Counted from the first letter of the stretch, positions 30,843 through 39,744 are shown. The stretch: 64,000 nt of DNA from Arthrobacter sp. C9C5 (GCF_013359735.1 NZ_JABFMX010000001.1:248001-312000); one strand, 5' to 3'. Translations and numbers: made by a program. Notes: generated by a model from the letters alone, not told the origin.

Positions 30843-32996
30843 ATGACTCCAGACCGCCGCGCCGCCGCGCCGGAGGAACCGCTTCAGCTCTCGCTGCTGC
30901 ACGGCTTCCCCGCCTCCGCGGCAGCCGCCGGGCCTGCCCTTGCCGCGGAACTGCCGGTGGCCCGGGTGCTGCTGGAATCCTCCCTCCCGCACCTGGACCG
31001 CCCGTTCGACTACAGCGTGCCGGCGGACCTCGACGCCGTGGCCCGGCCGGGCGTGCGGGTCAAGGTGAAATTCAGCGGCCAGGAGCTTGGCGGATACCTG
31101 CTGGAACGCACGGCGGCGTCCGACGCCGGCCACCCGCTGGTGCCGCTGTTCAAGGTCGTGTCCCCGGTTCCGGTGCTCACGCCCGCCGTGGCCGAACTGG
31201 CCGGGAGGGTCGCGGCGCGCTACGCCGGAACTGTCAGCGACGTCCTGCGCGTCGCCATCCCGCCCCGGATGGCCAAAATGGAAAAGGACTACGCACCGGG
31301 CGGCCTTCTCGACCCGGCGCTCTTCGCCGCCGGCGACGACGCCCGTGCTGAGCTGCCTGCTGCCCCTCCGTCTGGCTGGGCGGAGTATCACAACGGCCCG
31401 GCGTTCCTCCAGCACCTGGGAGCGGGGGAGTCGCCGCGTGCCGTGCTGAGCGCCCTGCAGGGGTTTGGTCCCGGCGGCTGGCCCCGGATGGTTGCCGAGG
31501 CCGTTGCCGCCGTCCGCCGCTCCGACCGGGGCGCCGTCGTCGTGGTGCCGGACTACCGGGACCTGGACCGGGTGGAGGCGGCCCTGCTGGAACACCTGCC
31601 GGCCGGCGACGTCGCCCGGCTCACGGCCGACGACGGACAGACCCCGCGGTACCGCAACTTCCTGCGGGTCCTCAGCGGTGCCGCAGGGGTCGCTGTGGGC
31701 ACCCGTTCCGCCGCCTACGCCCCGGTGCGGAACCTGGGCCTGGTGGTGTGCTGGGACGACGGCGACGACCTGCACATCGAGCAGCGTTCCCCCTACGCCC
31801 ACGCCCGTGAAGTCCTGCTGCTCCGGGCCGCGCATGAAAGCGCCGCCTGCCTGCTCGCCGGGCACGCCCGCAGCACGGAGACGCAGCGACTGGTGGAATC
31901 CGGCTGGGCCCGCCCGGTCGAGGCGGAGCGCTCCGTGATGCGCCGCAGCGTCCCGCGCGTCCAGAACACCGCGGACAGTTTCGAACAGGAGCGCGACCCG
32001 CTGGCGCGGATCGCCCGGTTGCCGGGCGCCGCATGGCGCGCCGCGAAGGAAGGCCTGGAACGCGGTCCCGTCCTCGTTCAGGTCGCCCGGGCCGGATACG
32101 CGCCGTCCCTGGCCTGCGAACGCTGCCGCGAAGCGGCGCGCTGCACCGCCTGCAACGGCCCGCTGGCCATTTCCGGGCCCGCCGGCAGCGCCGCGGTACC
32201 TGTGTGCCGGTGGTGCTCCGCGGCCGCCCCGGACTGGCACTGCGTGCACTGCAACGGGGTCCGGCTCCGGCGGGGCGCCACCGGGGCCCTGCGGACGGCA
32301 GAGGAACTGGGCCGGGCGTTTCCGGGCAAACCCGTCGTCACTTCCTCCGGCGACCGCGTCCTGGCCACGGTCCCGGACTCAAAGGCGCTCGTGGTCGCGA
32401 CGGTCGGCGCCGAACCGGTCGCGGCGGGCGGGTACGCGGCCGCACTGCTGCTCGACGGCGACTCGCTGCTGCGCCGCGAGAACCTCCGCGCGGGCGAGGA
32501 CGCCGTGCGGCGCTGGTTCAACGCCGCCGCCCTGGTCCGTTCCGCGGCCGAGGGCGGCCTTGTGGTCGTCACCGCCGAGGACACGGCAGGAGTCGGGGCA
32601 CTGCTGCGCTGGGACCCCGCTGGGTACGCCGGGCGCGAGCTCGCCCTGCGGCAGGAGCTGTCCCTGCCGCCGGCGGTCCGGATCGCGTCCGTCACCGGCG
32701 GCCGGACCGCCGTCGGGCACTTCACCCAGGCCGTCGAACGGGCGCTGGCCAAACAGGGCATCGTGCTGCGGCAGGCCGGACCGGCGCCGCTGCCGGGCGT
32801 CGGCGGATCCGGAACCGCGTCACCGGCGGCCGGTGCGGAGCGGCGCGGCGGCGAGGACGTGCGGACGCTGCTCTTCATCCCGTACGCCGAAGCCACCGAG
32901 GCCACGAAGGCCATGCGCGCGGTCAAGGCCGCGGCCGCCGCCAAGCGCACCGACGATCCGGTGCAGCTGCGGCTCGACGGCGTCGACGTGCTCTAG
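30843..32996 (+). CDS. priA: Primosomal protein N' (PriA), helicase motifs degenerate
   Basis: A 717-residue PriA homologue. The 3'-DNA-binding N-terminal domain is ARVLLESSLPHLDRPFDYSVPADLDAVARPGVRVKVKFSGQELGGYLLER. The eight zinc-binding cysteines are present around residues 420-475 (CERCREAARCTAC, then CRWCS and CVHCNG). However, the Walker A site expected after the winged-helix region reads LQGFGPGGWPRMVAEA, with no GKT/S, and the DEAH position reads VCWDDGDDLHIEQRSPYAHAREV. The protein should bind forks but not hydrolyse ATP, as is annotated for many actinobacterial PriA proteins. ATG at 30843 is preceded by GGGAGG. The stop overlaps a convergent stop. Confidence 0.92.
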   Translation: MTPDRRAAAPEEPLQLSLLHGFPASAAAAGPALAAELPVARVLLESSLPHLDRPFDYSVPADLDAVARPGVRVKVKFSGQELGGYLLERTAASDAGHPLVPLFKVVSPVPVLTPAVAELAGRVAARYAGTVSDVLRVAIPPRMAKMEKDYAPGGLLDPALFAAGDDARAELPAAPPSGWAEYHNGPAFLQHLGAGESPRAVLSALQGFGPGGWPRMVAEAVAAVRRSDRGAVVVVPDYRDLDRVEAALLEHLPAGDVARLTADDGQTPRYRNFLRVLSGAAGVAVGTRSAAYAPVRNLGLVVCWDDGDDLHIEQRSPYAHAREVLLLRAAHESAACLLAGHARSTETQRLVESGWARPVEAERSVMRRSVPRVQNTADSFEQERDPLARIARLPGAAWRAAKEGLERGPVLVQVARAGYAPSLACERCREAARCTACNGPLAISGPAGSAAVPVCRWCSAAAPDWHCVHCNGVRLRRGATGALRTAEELGRAFPGKPVVTSSGDRVLATVPDSKALVVATVGAEPVAAGGYAAALLLDGDSLLRRENLRAGEDAVRRWFNAAALVRSAAEGGLVVVTAEDTAGVGALLRWDPAGYAGRELALRQELSLPPAVRIASVTGGRTAVGHFTQAVERALAKQGIVLRQAGPAPLPGVGGSGTASPAAGAERRGGEDVRTLLFIPYAEATEATKAMRAVKAAAAAKRTDDPVQLRLDGVDVL

Positions 32997-34078
32997 CGGC
33001 GCTTGCGCCGACGCAGGGCCACGGCCTCTTCGGCGGCGGCCAGCAGGCGCTGCGCGGAGGCGTCCCAGCTGAACCCGGCCGCGCGCTGCACCGCACGGCT
33101 GGAGCGCTCCTTCCAGAGCTCGGGCTCCTCGAGCTCGCGGACCGCGGCGGCAAACGCGGACGGGGAGTCAGGGTCGACGTAACTGACGGCGTCGGCGCCC
33201 ACCTCGCGGAAAATCGGAATGTCGCTGGCGATGACCGGAGTGCCGTGCGACATCGCTTCCACGAGCGGCAGGCCGTAGCCCTCGGCCTTGGAGAGGCTGA
33301 CCAGAGCGGTGGTGCGGGCCAGCAGCGCCTCGTACTCGGCATCCGTGACGCCGTTGTGGAACAAGATGCTGGCGCCCGCGGGGGCCAGCGCCTCCAGCTC
33401 GGCCCTGCGTTCGGGCGTGATCCGGCTCAGCAGGTGCAGTGTCATCTCGGGCAGCCCGGCCATGCCCTTGACCATGGTTTCGACATTCTTGTAGGGCATG
33501 AAGGACCCCATGTAGAGCAGCGTCTTGTCGGCGCCGGCGCCGGGATCCCGAGGCGTCAGCCCGGGCTGCGGGGCGTTGCCGACGATCCGGACCGGTCGCT
33601 TCGTCAGGCGGTATTTCGCCATCAGGGCCTCGGTGGTGGAGCTGATGGTCGCGACGACGTCGGCCCGGTTCAGCAGGACCCGCTGGGGCCAGAACGCCTT
33701 GTGGTAGAGCCGCCAGAGGACGCGGACCGGGGCCGGGAGGAAGCCGGGAGGTGCCGGGTGCTCGTAGTAGATCAGGTCGTGCAGGGTCAGGACCAGGGCG
33801 TACTTCCGGCCCCAGCTGCCCATGGTCTGCATCGGGCACACCACCACGTCGGCCCCCAGCGGGTTGACCTTGCCCGCCACGAACAACTCCGCGGGCGAGA
33901 GCGGGCTGTTGATCAGGGTGTAGGGGACGTCCGGGAGCAAGGCCAGCTGGCGCGTATCGCTGATCAGCATGGAGACGTCCGCGACCTTGGCGGTCGCGGC
34001 AATGAGGCTGGCGCCGTAACGGCTGATGCCATCGTGGTGGTCGAGCCTGGTGAAGCGGGCGTCAATAAGGATTTTCAC
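32993..34078 (-). CDS. Glycosyltransferase family 4 protein
   Basis: A 361-residue GT-B glycosyltransferase. The N-terminal MKILIDARFTRLDHHDGISRYGASLIAATA is the usual GT4 opening. The C-terminal half has LLYMGSFMPYKNVETMVKGMAGLPEMTLHLLSRI and the nucleotide-sugar motif EGYGLPLVEAMSHGTPVIASDIPIFREVG (E-x7-E). No signal peptide or helix. Donor and acceptor are unknown. Its ATG overlaps the stop of the upstream alpha/beta hydrolase (34075-34078) and the two are transcribed together. The very end overlaps priA: the four bases CTAG provide stop codons for both genes. Confidence 0.9.
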   Translation of the reverse strand: MKILIDARFTRLDHHDGISRYGASLIAATAKVADVSMLISDTRQLALLPDVPYTLINSPLSPAELFVAGKVNPLGADVVVCPMQTMGSWGRKYALVLTLHDLIYYEHPAPPGFLPAPVRVLWRLYHKAFWPQRVLLNRADVVATISSTTEALMAKYRLTKRPVRIVGNAPQPGLTPRDPGAGADKTLLYMGSFMPYKNVETMVKGMAGLPEMTLHLLSRITPERRAELEALAPAGASILFHNGVTDAEYEALLARTTALVSLSKAEGYGLPLVEAMSHGTPVIASDIPIFREVGADAVSYVDPDSPSAFAAAVRELEEPELWKERSSRAVQRAAGFSWDASAQRLLAAAEEAVALRRRKRR

Positions 34079-35004
34079 GCGGCGTGGTCCTTCAGGAAGC
34101 GTCGGATGAAGCCCGCGGCGGGTTCCGGGGTTTCATAATGGATCAGGTGCCCGACGCCGGGAATGACTTCGAGGCTGGCGTCCGGCAGCAGCGGGAGCAG
34201 CTTGTGCTGGTCGGGGAGGGTGGCGATTTCGTCCTTCTCGCCGGCCACGAGCAACACCGGCAGGGCCAGCCGCGGGGCCACCTCCGCGACGTTGCTGCTG
34301 ACCGAGGCCTTGAAGGCTTCGAGCAGGCTGTCGCGGTCGGCGAAGGCGGAGAAGTACGCGCTGTGCTGGGCGTGGACGAACCTGCGCAGCGCCTTGTCCG
34401 GGGTCTTGGCCATGGTCTCACTCATCACCCGGACGATCAGCTGGTTGCGCAACAGCGCGTTCCCGAGTCCGCGGGGGAGCCGGGCCGCCGCCTCGTAGTA
34501 CAGCACCGCGGCCTTGGTCATCAGCCCCTTGGGCCCCTCCAGCGCGGGTGCGGCGATGGGGTTGATCAGAATCAGTTCGGCGACCGCGCCGGGATGGTCC
34601 GCCACGAAGTGGCTGGCGATGATCGAACCGAAGGAGTGGCCCAGCAACACCGTGTCCTGGCCCAGCCCGAGGGCGGCCATGAAGTCAGCGATGAACCGGC
34701 CGTAACCACTAACGCTGTGCCCGCCGGCCCGGAACGCGGCGGAGGCGCCGAACCCCGGCAGGTCCGGCATGATGAGGCGCATCTCGGGCAGCTGGTCGAC
34801 CACCCGGAGCAGGCCGTGGTGGTCGCCGCGGAAGCCGTGGATCACAAGGATGGTCCGGGTGTCGGCGGTCTCCCGGACCGGCTCATAGCTCCAGTAGGCG
34901 ACCCGTGTACCGTCCAGGTCCACCGCGGAGGCGCTGCTGCGCGTTTCCAGTTCGGGGCTGAGCAGGGGAGGCAGGGGGGTAGGCTCGGTGGCCACGTGTT
35001 CCAT
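34075..35004 (-). CDS. Alpha/beta hydrolase
   Basis: A 309-residue alpha/beta hydrolase. The oxyanion segment is LVIHGFRGDHHGLLRVVDQL, the nucleophile elbow is LLGHSFGSIIASHFVADHPGAVAELILINPI (GHSFG), and the catalytic histidine lies in EVIPGVGHLIHYETPEPAAGFIRRFL. The acid is expected in VAGEKDEIATL. The ATG at 35004 gives MEHVATEPTPLPP; a longer reading upstream is unlikely because it would run across the aldo/keto reductase stop. The substrate is not predictable. It overlaps the glycosyltransferase start by 4 bases and follows the aldo/keto reductase by 11 bases, so the three minus-strand genes form a likely operon. Confidence 0.88.
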   Translation of the reverse strand: MEHVATEPTPLPPLLSPELETRSSASAVDLDGTRVAYWSYEPVRETADTRTILVIHGFRGDHHGLLRVVDQLPEMRLIMPDLPGFGASAAFRAGGHSVSGYGRFIADFMAALGLGQDTVLLGHSFGSIIASHFVADHPGAVAELILINPIAAPALEGPKGLMTKAAVLYYEAAARLPRGLGNALLRNQLIVRVMSETMAKTPDKALRRFVHAQHSAYFSAFADRDSLLEAFKASVSSNVAEVAPRLALPVLLVAGEKDEIATLPDQHKLLPLLPDASLEVIPGVGHLIHYETPEPAAGFIRRFLKDHAA

Positions 35005-35015
35005 TCGTTCGGGTC

Positions 35016-35885
35016 CTAGTTGACGTCGTCGGGGTTCGAGCCGGTGCGGAATCCCCGGTCCAGGCCGGCCAGGGCGTCCAGGTCCGCGGTGCTGAGGCTG
35101 AAACCGAAGATGTCGTGGTTCTCGCGGATCCGCGCGTAGGAGCTGGCTTTGGGGATGACGACGTTGCCCAGCTCCAGGTGCCAGCGCAGGATGACCTGGG
35201 CCGCGGTCCGCCGGTGCGCCGCGGCGAGCTCCAGCACCACCGGGTCCTCCAGCACCTGGCCCCGGCCCAGCGGGCTCCACGCCTCGGTGGTGATGCCCAG
35301 CGACGCGTGCAGGGATCTCAGCTCGGCCTGTTGCAGCCAGGGATGCAGCTCAATCTGGTTGACCGCGGGTACCACTTCGGCGGTCTGGAGCAGCCGCTCC
35401 AGATGTGCGGGCTGGAAGTTGGACACCCCGATGGCGCGGACCTTCCCTTCGCGGTAGAGCGATTCGAGTGCGCGGTAGCTCTCCGTGAAGAGTCCGCGCC
35501 GGGCGCACGGCCAGTGGATCAGGTAGAGGTCCACATATTCGAGGCCCAGCTTGGCGATCGAGGTGTCGAAGGCACGCAGCGTCGCGTCATAGCCCTGGTC
35601 ATCATTCCAGAGCTTGGTGGTCACGAAAATGTCCTCCCGGGCGAGCGAGGGGTGCAGCTCGCCGGAGCCGCCGTTGGAACCGTCGAAGGCGGACAGGGCG
35701 CCGATCGCTTTCCCGACGCCCGTCTCGTTCCCGTACATCGCCGCAGTGTCGAAATGACGGTAACCGGCCTCCAGCGCCATGGTCACGAGCCCGGCGGCGT
35801 CCGCGGGCGGAACCTTGTAAAGCCCGAACCCGAGGCGGTCCATCATCACGCCATTGTTCAAGGTCAGCCGGGGGGAGATTCTCAT
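35016..35885 (-). CDS. Aldo/keto reductase
   Basis: A 289-residue NADPH-dependent oxidoreductase with a TIM-barrel fold. The catalytic tetrad is visible as the aspartate and tyrosine in HFDTAAMYGNETGVGKAIG, the lysine in FVTTKLWNDDQGYD and the histidine in YLIHWP. The NADPH site is expected in VIPKASSYARIRENHDIFGFSL. The opening RISPRLTLNNGVMMDRLGFGLYKV resembles the 2,5-diketo-D-gluconate reductase subgroup. I chose the ATG at 35885, with TAGAGT seven bases upstream (35893-35898), over an earlier in-frame start at 35912. Substrate unknown. Confidence 0.88.
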   Translation of the reverse strand: MRISPRLTLNNGVMMDRLGFGLYKVPPADAAGLVTMALEAGYRHFDTAAMYGNETGVGKAIGALSAFDGSNGGSGELHPSLAREDIFVTTKLWNDDQGYDATLRAFDTSIAKLGLEYVDLYLIHWPCARRGLFTESYRALESLYREGKVRAIGVSNFQPAHLERLLQTAEVVPAVNQIELHPWLQQAELRSLHASLGITTEAWSPLGRGQVLEDPVVLELAAAHRRTAAQVILRWHLELGNVVIPKASSYARIRENHDIFGFSLSTADLDALAGLDRGFRTGSNPDDVN

Positions 35886-35892
35886 AGCAACG

Positions 35893-35898
35893 ACTCTA
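35893..35898 (-). promoter_or_regulatory. Candidate -10 box for a leaderless aldo/keto reductase transcript
   Basis: Read on the minus strand, TAGAGT is followed by seven bases and then the ATG at 35885. No ribosome binding site is present, which matches the rarA and metK geometry. Confidence 0.4.
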
Positions 35899-35933
35899 CC
35901 CATTCCGGGCACCCGGCCGCGGGTGACCGGCCG

Positions 35934-36896
35934 TCAGGACAGGCCCTCGGCACTGACCAGCCGCCGGGCGCTGGCCTCATCCAGGATCAGGTCCGTGGCC
36001 AGGCCGGCAGCGAGCGCCCCGCGCAACCCGTTGATCTTGGACGCGCCGGAGACCACGCAGATCCGGCGCCGGACCTGCCGGAGCTGGGCCAGGTCGGGCC
36101 CGGTGGAGCGTTCGTTGAGGGTAATGCCGTCCGAGGAGCCGTCCGCGCGGAAGAAGACGGTGGCGACGTCGCCGACGACGTCGGAACTCGCCAGGACGCT
36201 CAGGTCGTCCTCGTCCAGGTAGCCGCCGGCGTAGACGTGGCTGGGGTAGTCGGCGTCGACCGATCCCACACCGAAAATGGCGATGCTCATCCGGGACTGC
36301 AGCTGCAGGATCCGTTGAACACTGCGCTCATTCCACATGGCCTTCTTGGTCGCGGCGTGGTCAAAGAACGCCGGCACCGGGAACTGTTCCACCCGCGCTC
36401 CGTAGGCGCTGCCGAAGCGCCGCATGATGTCCGAGGCGTAGGTGATGCCCGTGGTCTGCATGTTTCCGGCTCCGTTGAGCTGCACGATGATGCTGTCATG
36501 GGTGATCTTCCGGGTCAGGTGCCGGCTCACCGCGCTCAGCGTCGAACCCCACGCCACCCCGATGATCGCGTTCGAGTCCACGAGCGGGCCGATGGTACGT
36601 GCGGCCTGCATTGCCACGCGGTCCAGCGTTTCGGCCTCGTTGAGCGTGTCCACCACCGGGACGACGTGCACATCGACCTTGTATTCGGCGCGGATCATGC
36701 TGGCGAGCTCGGGTCCGGTGTCCAGCGGGCTGCGGATCTGGATCTGCACGAGCCCCGATTCCCGGGCCGCCGACAGCAGCCGCGAGACGGTCGAGCGGGA
36801 CGTCCGGAGCTCACGGGCGATGGCGTCCATCGTCAGGTCCTGGAGGTAATACAACTGGGCGGCCCGGAGGGCGTCGGACTGGCGGGTTGGCGACAT
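35934..36896 (-). CDS. Sugar-binding transcriptional regulator, SorC/DeoR family
   Basis: A 320-residue regulator. The N-terminal helix-turn-helix is QSDALRAAQLYYLQDLTMDAIARELRTSRSTVSRLLSAARESGLVQIQI (about residues 5-55). The rest is the SorC sugar-phosphate-binding domain, with IIGVAWGSTLSAVSRHL, IVQLNGAGNMQTTGITYASDIMRRFG and AIFGVGSVDADYPSHVYAGGYLDEDDL. ATG at 36896 is preferred (GGAA five bases upstream); a GTG at 36914 lies within a palindrome that may be its operator. It is divergent from glpD-glpF-glpK, so it probably controls glycerol use, perhaps sensing glycerol 3-phosphate. That ligand is inferred, since GlpR repressors are usually of the DeoR type. Confidence 0.9.
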   Translation of the reverse strand: MSPTRQSDALRAAQLYYLQDLTMDAIARELRTSRSTVSRLLSAARESGLVQIQIRSPLDTGPELASMIRAEYKVDVHVVPVVDTLNEAETLDRVAMQAARTIGPLVDSNAIIGVAWGSTLSAVSRHLTRKITHDSIIVQLNGAGNMQTTGITYASDIMRRFGSAYGARVEQFPVPAFFDHAATKKAMWNERSVQRILQLQSRMSIAIFGVGSVDADYPSHVYAGGYLDEDDLSVLASSDVVGDVATVFFRADGSSDGITLNERSTGPDLAQLRQVRRRICVVSGASKINGLRGALAAGLATDLILDEASARRLVSAEGLS

Positions 36897-36909
36897 TCCA
36901 TTTCCAATC

Positions 36910-36923
36910 TGCACGTTTGTGCA
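36910..36923. promoter_or_regulatory. Palindromic candidate operator between SorC regulator and glpD
   Basis: TGCACGTTTGTGCA has 5-base inverted arms (TGCAC and GTGCA) around GTTT. It lies directly in front of the regulator start and just upstream of the -35 of glpD, a good place to control both genes. Confidence 0.5.
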
Positions 36924-36929
36924 TAGTGC

Positions 36930-36959
36930 TTGACTCCATTTTCCATTAGTCCAAAGAAT
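36930..36959 (+). promoter_or_regulatory. Candidate glpD promoter
   Basis: TTGACT (36930-36935), an 18-base spacer and AAGAAT (36954-36959). The start point near 36966 leaves about 56 bases to the TTG at 37022. Confidence 0.5.
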
Positions 36960-37021
36960 AGTGTTGAACGGCGACGTGCCCGGTGGGCGCGCCGCACAGC
37001 ATCAATCCCCAAGGAGCAGTT

Positions 37022-38836
37022 TTGGGAAACAAGGTTTCATCCGGCAATCCGGCGTCGAGCACACAGCGCACGTCCGTGCAGCAGTTGCGGAACCGTCCGC
37101 ACGCGCAGGTGCTCATCATCGGCGGCGGCATCAACGGAGTCGGAACCTTCCGTGACCTGGCCCTGCAGGGTGTCGACGTTGCCCTCGTCGAACGCGGCGA
37201 CTTCTGCCAGGGAGCCAGCGGCGCCTCCTCGCACATGATTCACGGCGGCATCCGGTACCTGGAAAACGGCGAGTTCCGCCTCGTCCAGGAGTCTGTGGTG
37301 GAACGCAACCGGCTCCTCCGGATTGCGCCGCACTACGTGAAGCCGCTGCAGACCACCATCCCGATCTTCAGCACCTTTTCGGGCATCCTTGCCGCGCCGC
37401 TGCGGTTCCTGACCCACAAGCAGGGAAAGCACACCGAGCGCGGCGCCTTCCTGATCAAGCTGGGCCTGAGCATGTACGACTCGTTCTCCCGTGACGGCGG
37501 CACCGTGCCGCGCCACCAGTTCCGCGGCCGCAAGCGCGCCCTGGCCGAACTGCCCCGGCTGCACCCCGGCATCAAGTACGCCGCGACCTACTTCGACGCC
37601 TCCGTGCACAACCCGGAGCGGCTCACCCTGGACGTGCTCCAGGACGGCGAGAAGGCCGGCGAGGCGGCCGGCAACGGCGCCCGGGCCAGCAACTACCTCT
37701 CCCTGGTCTCGATGGACGGCGCGGCCGGTTCCGGCAACGGCACCGCGACCGCCGGCGCGAAGGCCGGAACCGTCCAGCTCCGGGACGAACTGACCGGTGA
37801 CGTCTTCGATTTCAGCGCCGACGTCGTGGTCAACACCACCGGCGCCTGGGTGGACCTGACTAACCAGGCCATGGGCGCCGCCTCGTCGTTCATGGGCGGC
37901 ACCAAGGGCTCCCATATCGTCCTGGACCACCCCGGGCTGCTCGAGGCCTGCCAGGGCCGGGAGATCTTCTTCGAGCACACGGACGGCCGGATCGTGCTGA
38001 TCTACCCGATGGGTGACCGCGTGCTGGTCGGCACCACCGACATCGACGCCGACCTGTCCGAGGACACCGTCTGCACCGACGCCGAGATCGACTACTTCTT
38101 CGACCTCATCGGGCACGTCTTCCCGGACATCGCGGTTGACCGCGAGCAGATCGTCTACACCTTCTCCGGTGTCCGTCCGCTGCCCAAGCACGACGCCACG
38201 CAGCCGGGCTTCGTCAGCCGCGACTACCGGATCGAACGCCGCGGGCCCGGCAAGGGTTCGGCACAGCTGGCCGCCGGCGGCGCCGTCGTGCTCAGCCTGG
38301 TGGGCGGCAAGTGGACCACGTTCCGGGCCCTCGCCGAACACCTCAGTAACGACGTCCTCGCCGAACTCGGCATGGAACGGAAAGTCTCGACCGCCAAACT
38401 TGCCATCGGCGGCGGGGCAGGCTTCCCCGAAACCGAGGACGGCGTCCAGCGCTGGATCAAGGCCCACATGGGGGCCGGCCGCGACGCAGACCGGACGGCG
38501 GGCCTGCTCACCCGCTACGGCACCCGCGCGGTGGACGTCATGGCCTACCTCGATGCCGGGCCCGACCGGCTGCTGCACTCCACCCGGGAACTGAGCGTCC
38601 GGGAGCTGGAGTTCATGGCGGCCAACGAGCAGATCGGACACCTGGTGGACGTGCTGATCCGCCGCACCTCACTCGCGTTCCGCGGGCTCGTGACGGGGGA
38701 GTTGCTGAACGAGGTCGCCGAGATCCTGTCCGGACCGCTGGGCTGGGACGCGGCGGCCCGGACCGCCGAGATCGACCACGCCCAGGAGGTGCTCCAGCGG
38801 TTCCACGGCGTCCAGGTACACAGCCTGGTCGCCTGA
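37022..38836 (+). CDS. glpD: Glycerol-3-phosphate dehydrogenase/oxidase (FAD)
   Basis: A 604-residue flavoprotein, membrane-associated, that oxidises sn-glycerol 3-phosphate to dihydroxyacetone phosphate. The FAD-binding GGGINGVG is at residues 34-41 in VLIIGGGINGVGTFRDLALQGVDVALVERGDFCQGASGASSHMIHGGIRYLENGEF. TKGSHIVLDHPGL, DRVLVGTTDIDADLSEDTVCTDAEIDYF and FSGVRPLP are family blocks. TTG at 37022 is chosen because AAGGAG lies 5 bases upstream; the GTG at 36983 has none. The C-terminal 120 residues are the DAO C-terminal domain. The gene starts the glp operon. Confidence 0.95.
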   Translation: MGNKVSSGNPASSTQRTSVQQLRNRPHAQVLIIGGGINGVGTFRDLALQGVDVALVERGDFCQGASGASSHMIHGGIRYLENGEFRLVQESVVERNRLLRIAPHYVKPLQTTIPIFSTFSGILAAPLRFLTHKQGKHTERGAFLIKLGLSMYDSFSRDGGTVPRHQFRGRKRALAELPRLHPGIKYAATYFDASVHNPERLTLDVLQDGEKAGEAAGNGARASNYLSLVSMDGAAGSGNGTATAGAKAGTVQLRDELTGDVFDFSADVVVNTTGAWVDLTNQAMGAASSFMGGTKGSHIVLDHPGLLEACQGREIFFEHTDGRIVLIYPMGDRVLVGTTDIDADLSEDTVCTDAEIDYFFDLIGHVFPDIAVDREQIVYTFSGVRPLPKHDATQPGFVSRDYRIERRGPGKGSAQLAAGGAVVLSLVGGKWTTFRALAEHLSNDVLAELGMERKVSTAKLAIGGGAGFPETEDGVQRWIKAHMGAGRDADRTAGLLTRYGTRAVDVMAYLDAGPDRLLHSTRELSVRELEFMAANEQIGHLVDVLIRRTSLAFRGLVTGELLNEVAEILSGPLGWDAAARTAEIDHAQEVLQRFHGVQVHSLVA

Positions 38837-38994
38837 CGACTTGAGTGTCCGGAGGCTGGACCTTCCGGGCACAAGGGCTGCGGGGTTTCTCCCAGGGGAA
38901 CCCGCAGTGGCCGGCCGGCAGCGCGAAACCGTTGCCGGCCCAACGGCCCTTCAAACTCGCGAAGGGCTGACAACAGAAAATAGAGGAGTCAAAG

Positions 38995-39744
38995 ATGTCT
39001 CTTGGAATAGTTTTCCTGTCCGAAGTATTCGGCACCGCAATGCTGACCCTGCTGGGTTGCGGCGTTGTGGCCAACGTCGCGCTCAAAGGAACGAAGGGCA
39101 ACAACGGCGGGTTCCTGATGGTCACCTGGGGATGGGGCATTGCCGTCTTCTGCGGTGTCTTCGTTGCGGCCAAGTCCGGGGCGCACCTGAACCCGGCCGT
39201 CACCTTCGGCCTGCTGCTCAACGGCAAGAAGGAGTACGCCCCCGGTGTCGCAGTCGATTTCGGCTCCACCCTGACCTACTTCGGCGGGGAACTGCTGGGC
39301 GCATTCCTGGGTGCCGTCGTGATGTGGCTCGCCCACAAGCAGCACTTTGATGTCGAGCCCGAGCCCGCCAGCAAGCTGGGCGTTTTCTCCACCGGACCCG
39401 CCATCCGCTCCACCCCGTGGAACCTGATCACGGAAATCATCGGCACCTTCGTCCTCGTCTTCGTCATCCTGACCTTCGGCGGGACCCCGTCGGGACTTGG
39501 CCCGCTGGCCGTGGCACTGCTGGTTGTCGGCATCGGTGTTTCCCTCGGCGGCCCCACCGGCTACGCCATCAACCCCGCCCGTGACCTTGGCCCGCGCATC
39601 GCCCACGCCCTGCTGCCCATCAAGGGCAAGGGTTCCTCGGACTGGAGCTACTCGTGGATCCCGGTCGTCGGACCGCTGATCGGCGGCGGACTCGCCGGCG
39701 TCGTAGCAGCCGTGGTGCCGATCATCGCCACCGCCGCCGCCTGA
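38995..39744 (+). CDS. glpF: Glycerol uptake facilitator (MIP/aquaporin family)
   Basis: A 249-residue channel with six membrane helices. The two pore motifs are NPA at residues 66-68 (SGAHLNPAVTFGLLL) and 193-195 (GYAINPARDLGPRI). The aspartate after the second NPAR is the mark of glycerol-conducting members. It lets glycerol enter the cell by diffusion. The ATG follows AGAGGAG. The 158-base gap after glpD contains a hairpin (CTGCGGGGTT against AACCCGCAG near 38878-38907) that could adjust the message ratio between glpD and glpF. Confidence 0.96.
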   Translation: MSLGIVFLSEVFGTAMLTLLGCGVVANVALKGTKGNNGGFLMVTWGWGIAVFCGVFVAAKSGAHLNPAVTFGLLLNGKKEYAPGVAVDFGSTLTYFGGELLGAFLGAVVMWLAHKQHFDVEPEPASKLGVFSTGPAIRSTPWNLITEIIGTFVLVFVILTFGGTPSGLGPLAVALLVVGIGVSLGGPTGYAINPARDLGPRIAHALLPIKGKGSSDWSYSWIPVVGPLIGGGLAGVVAAVVPIIATAAA

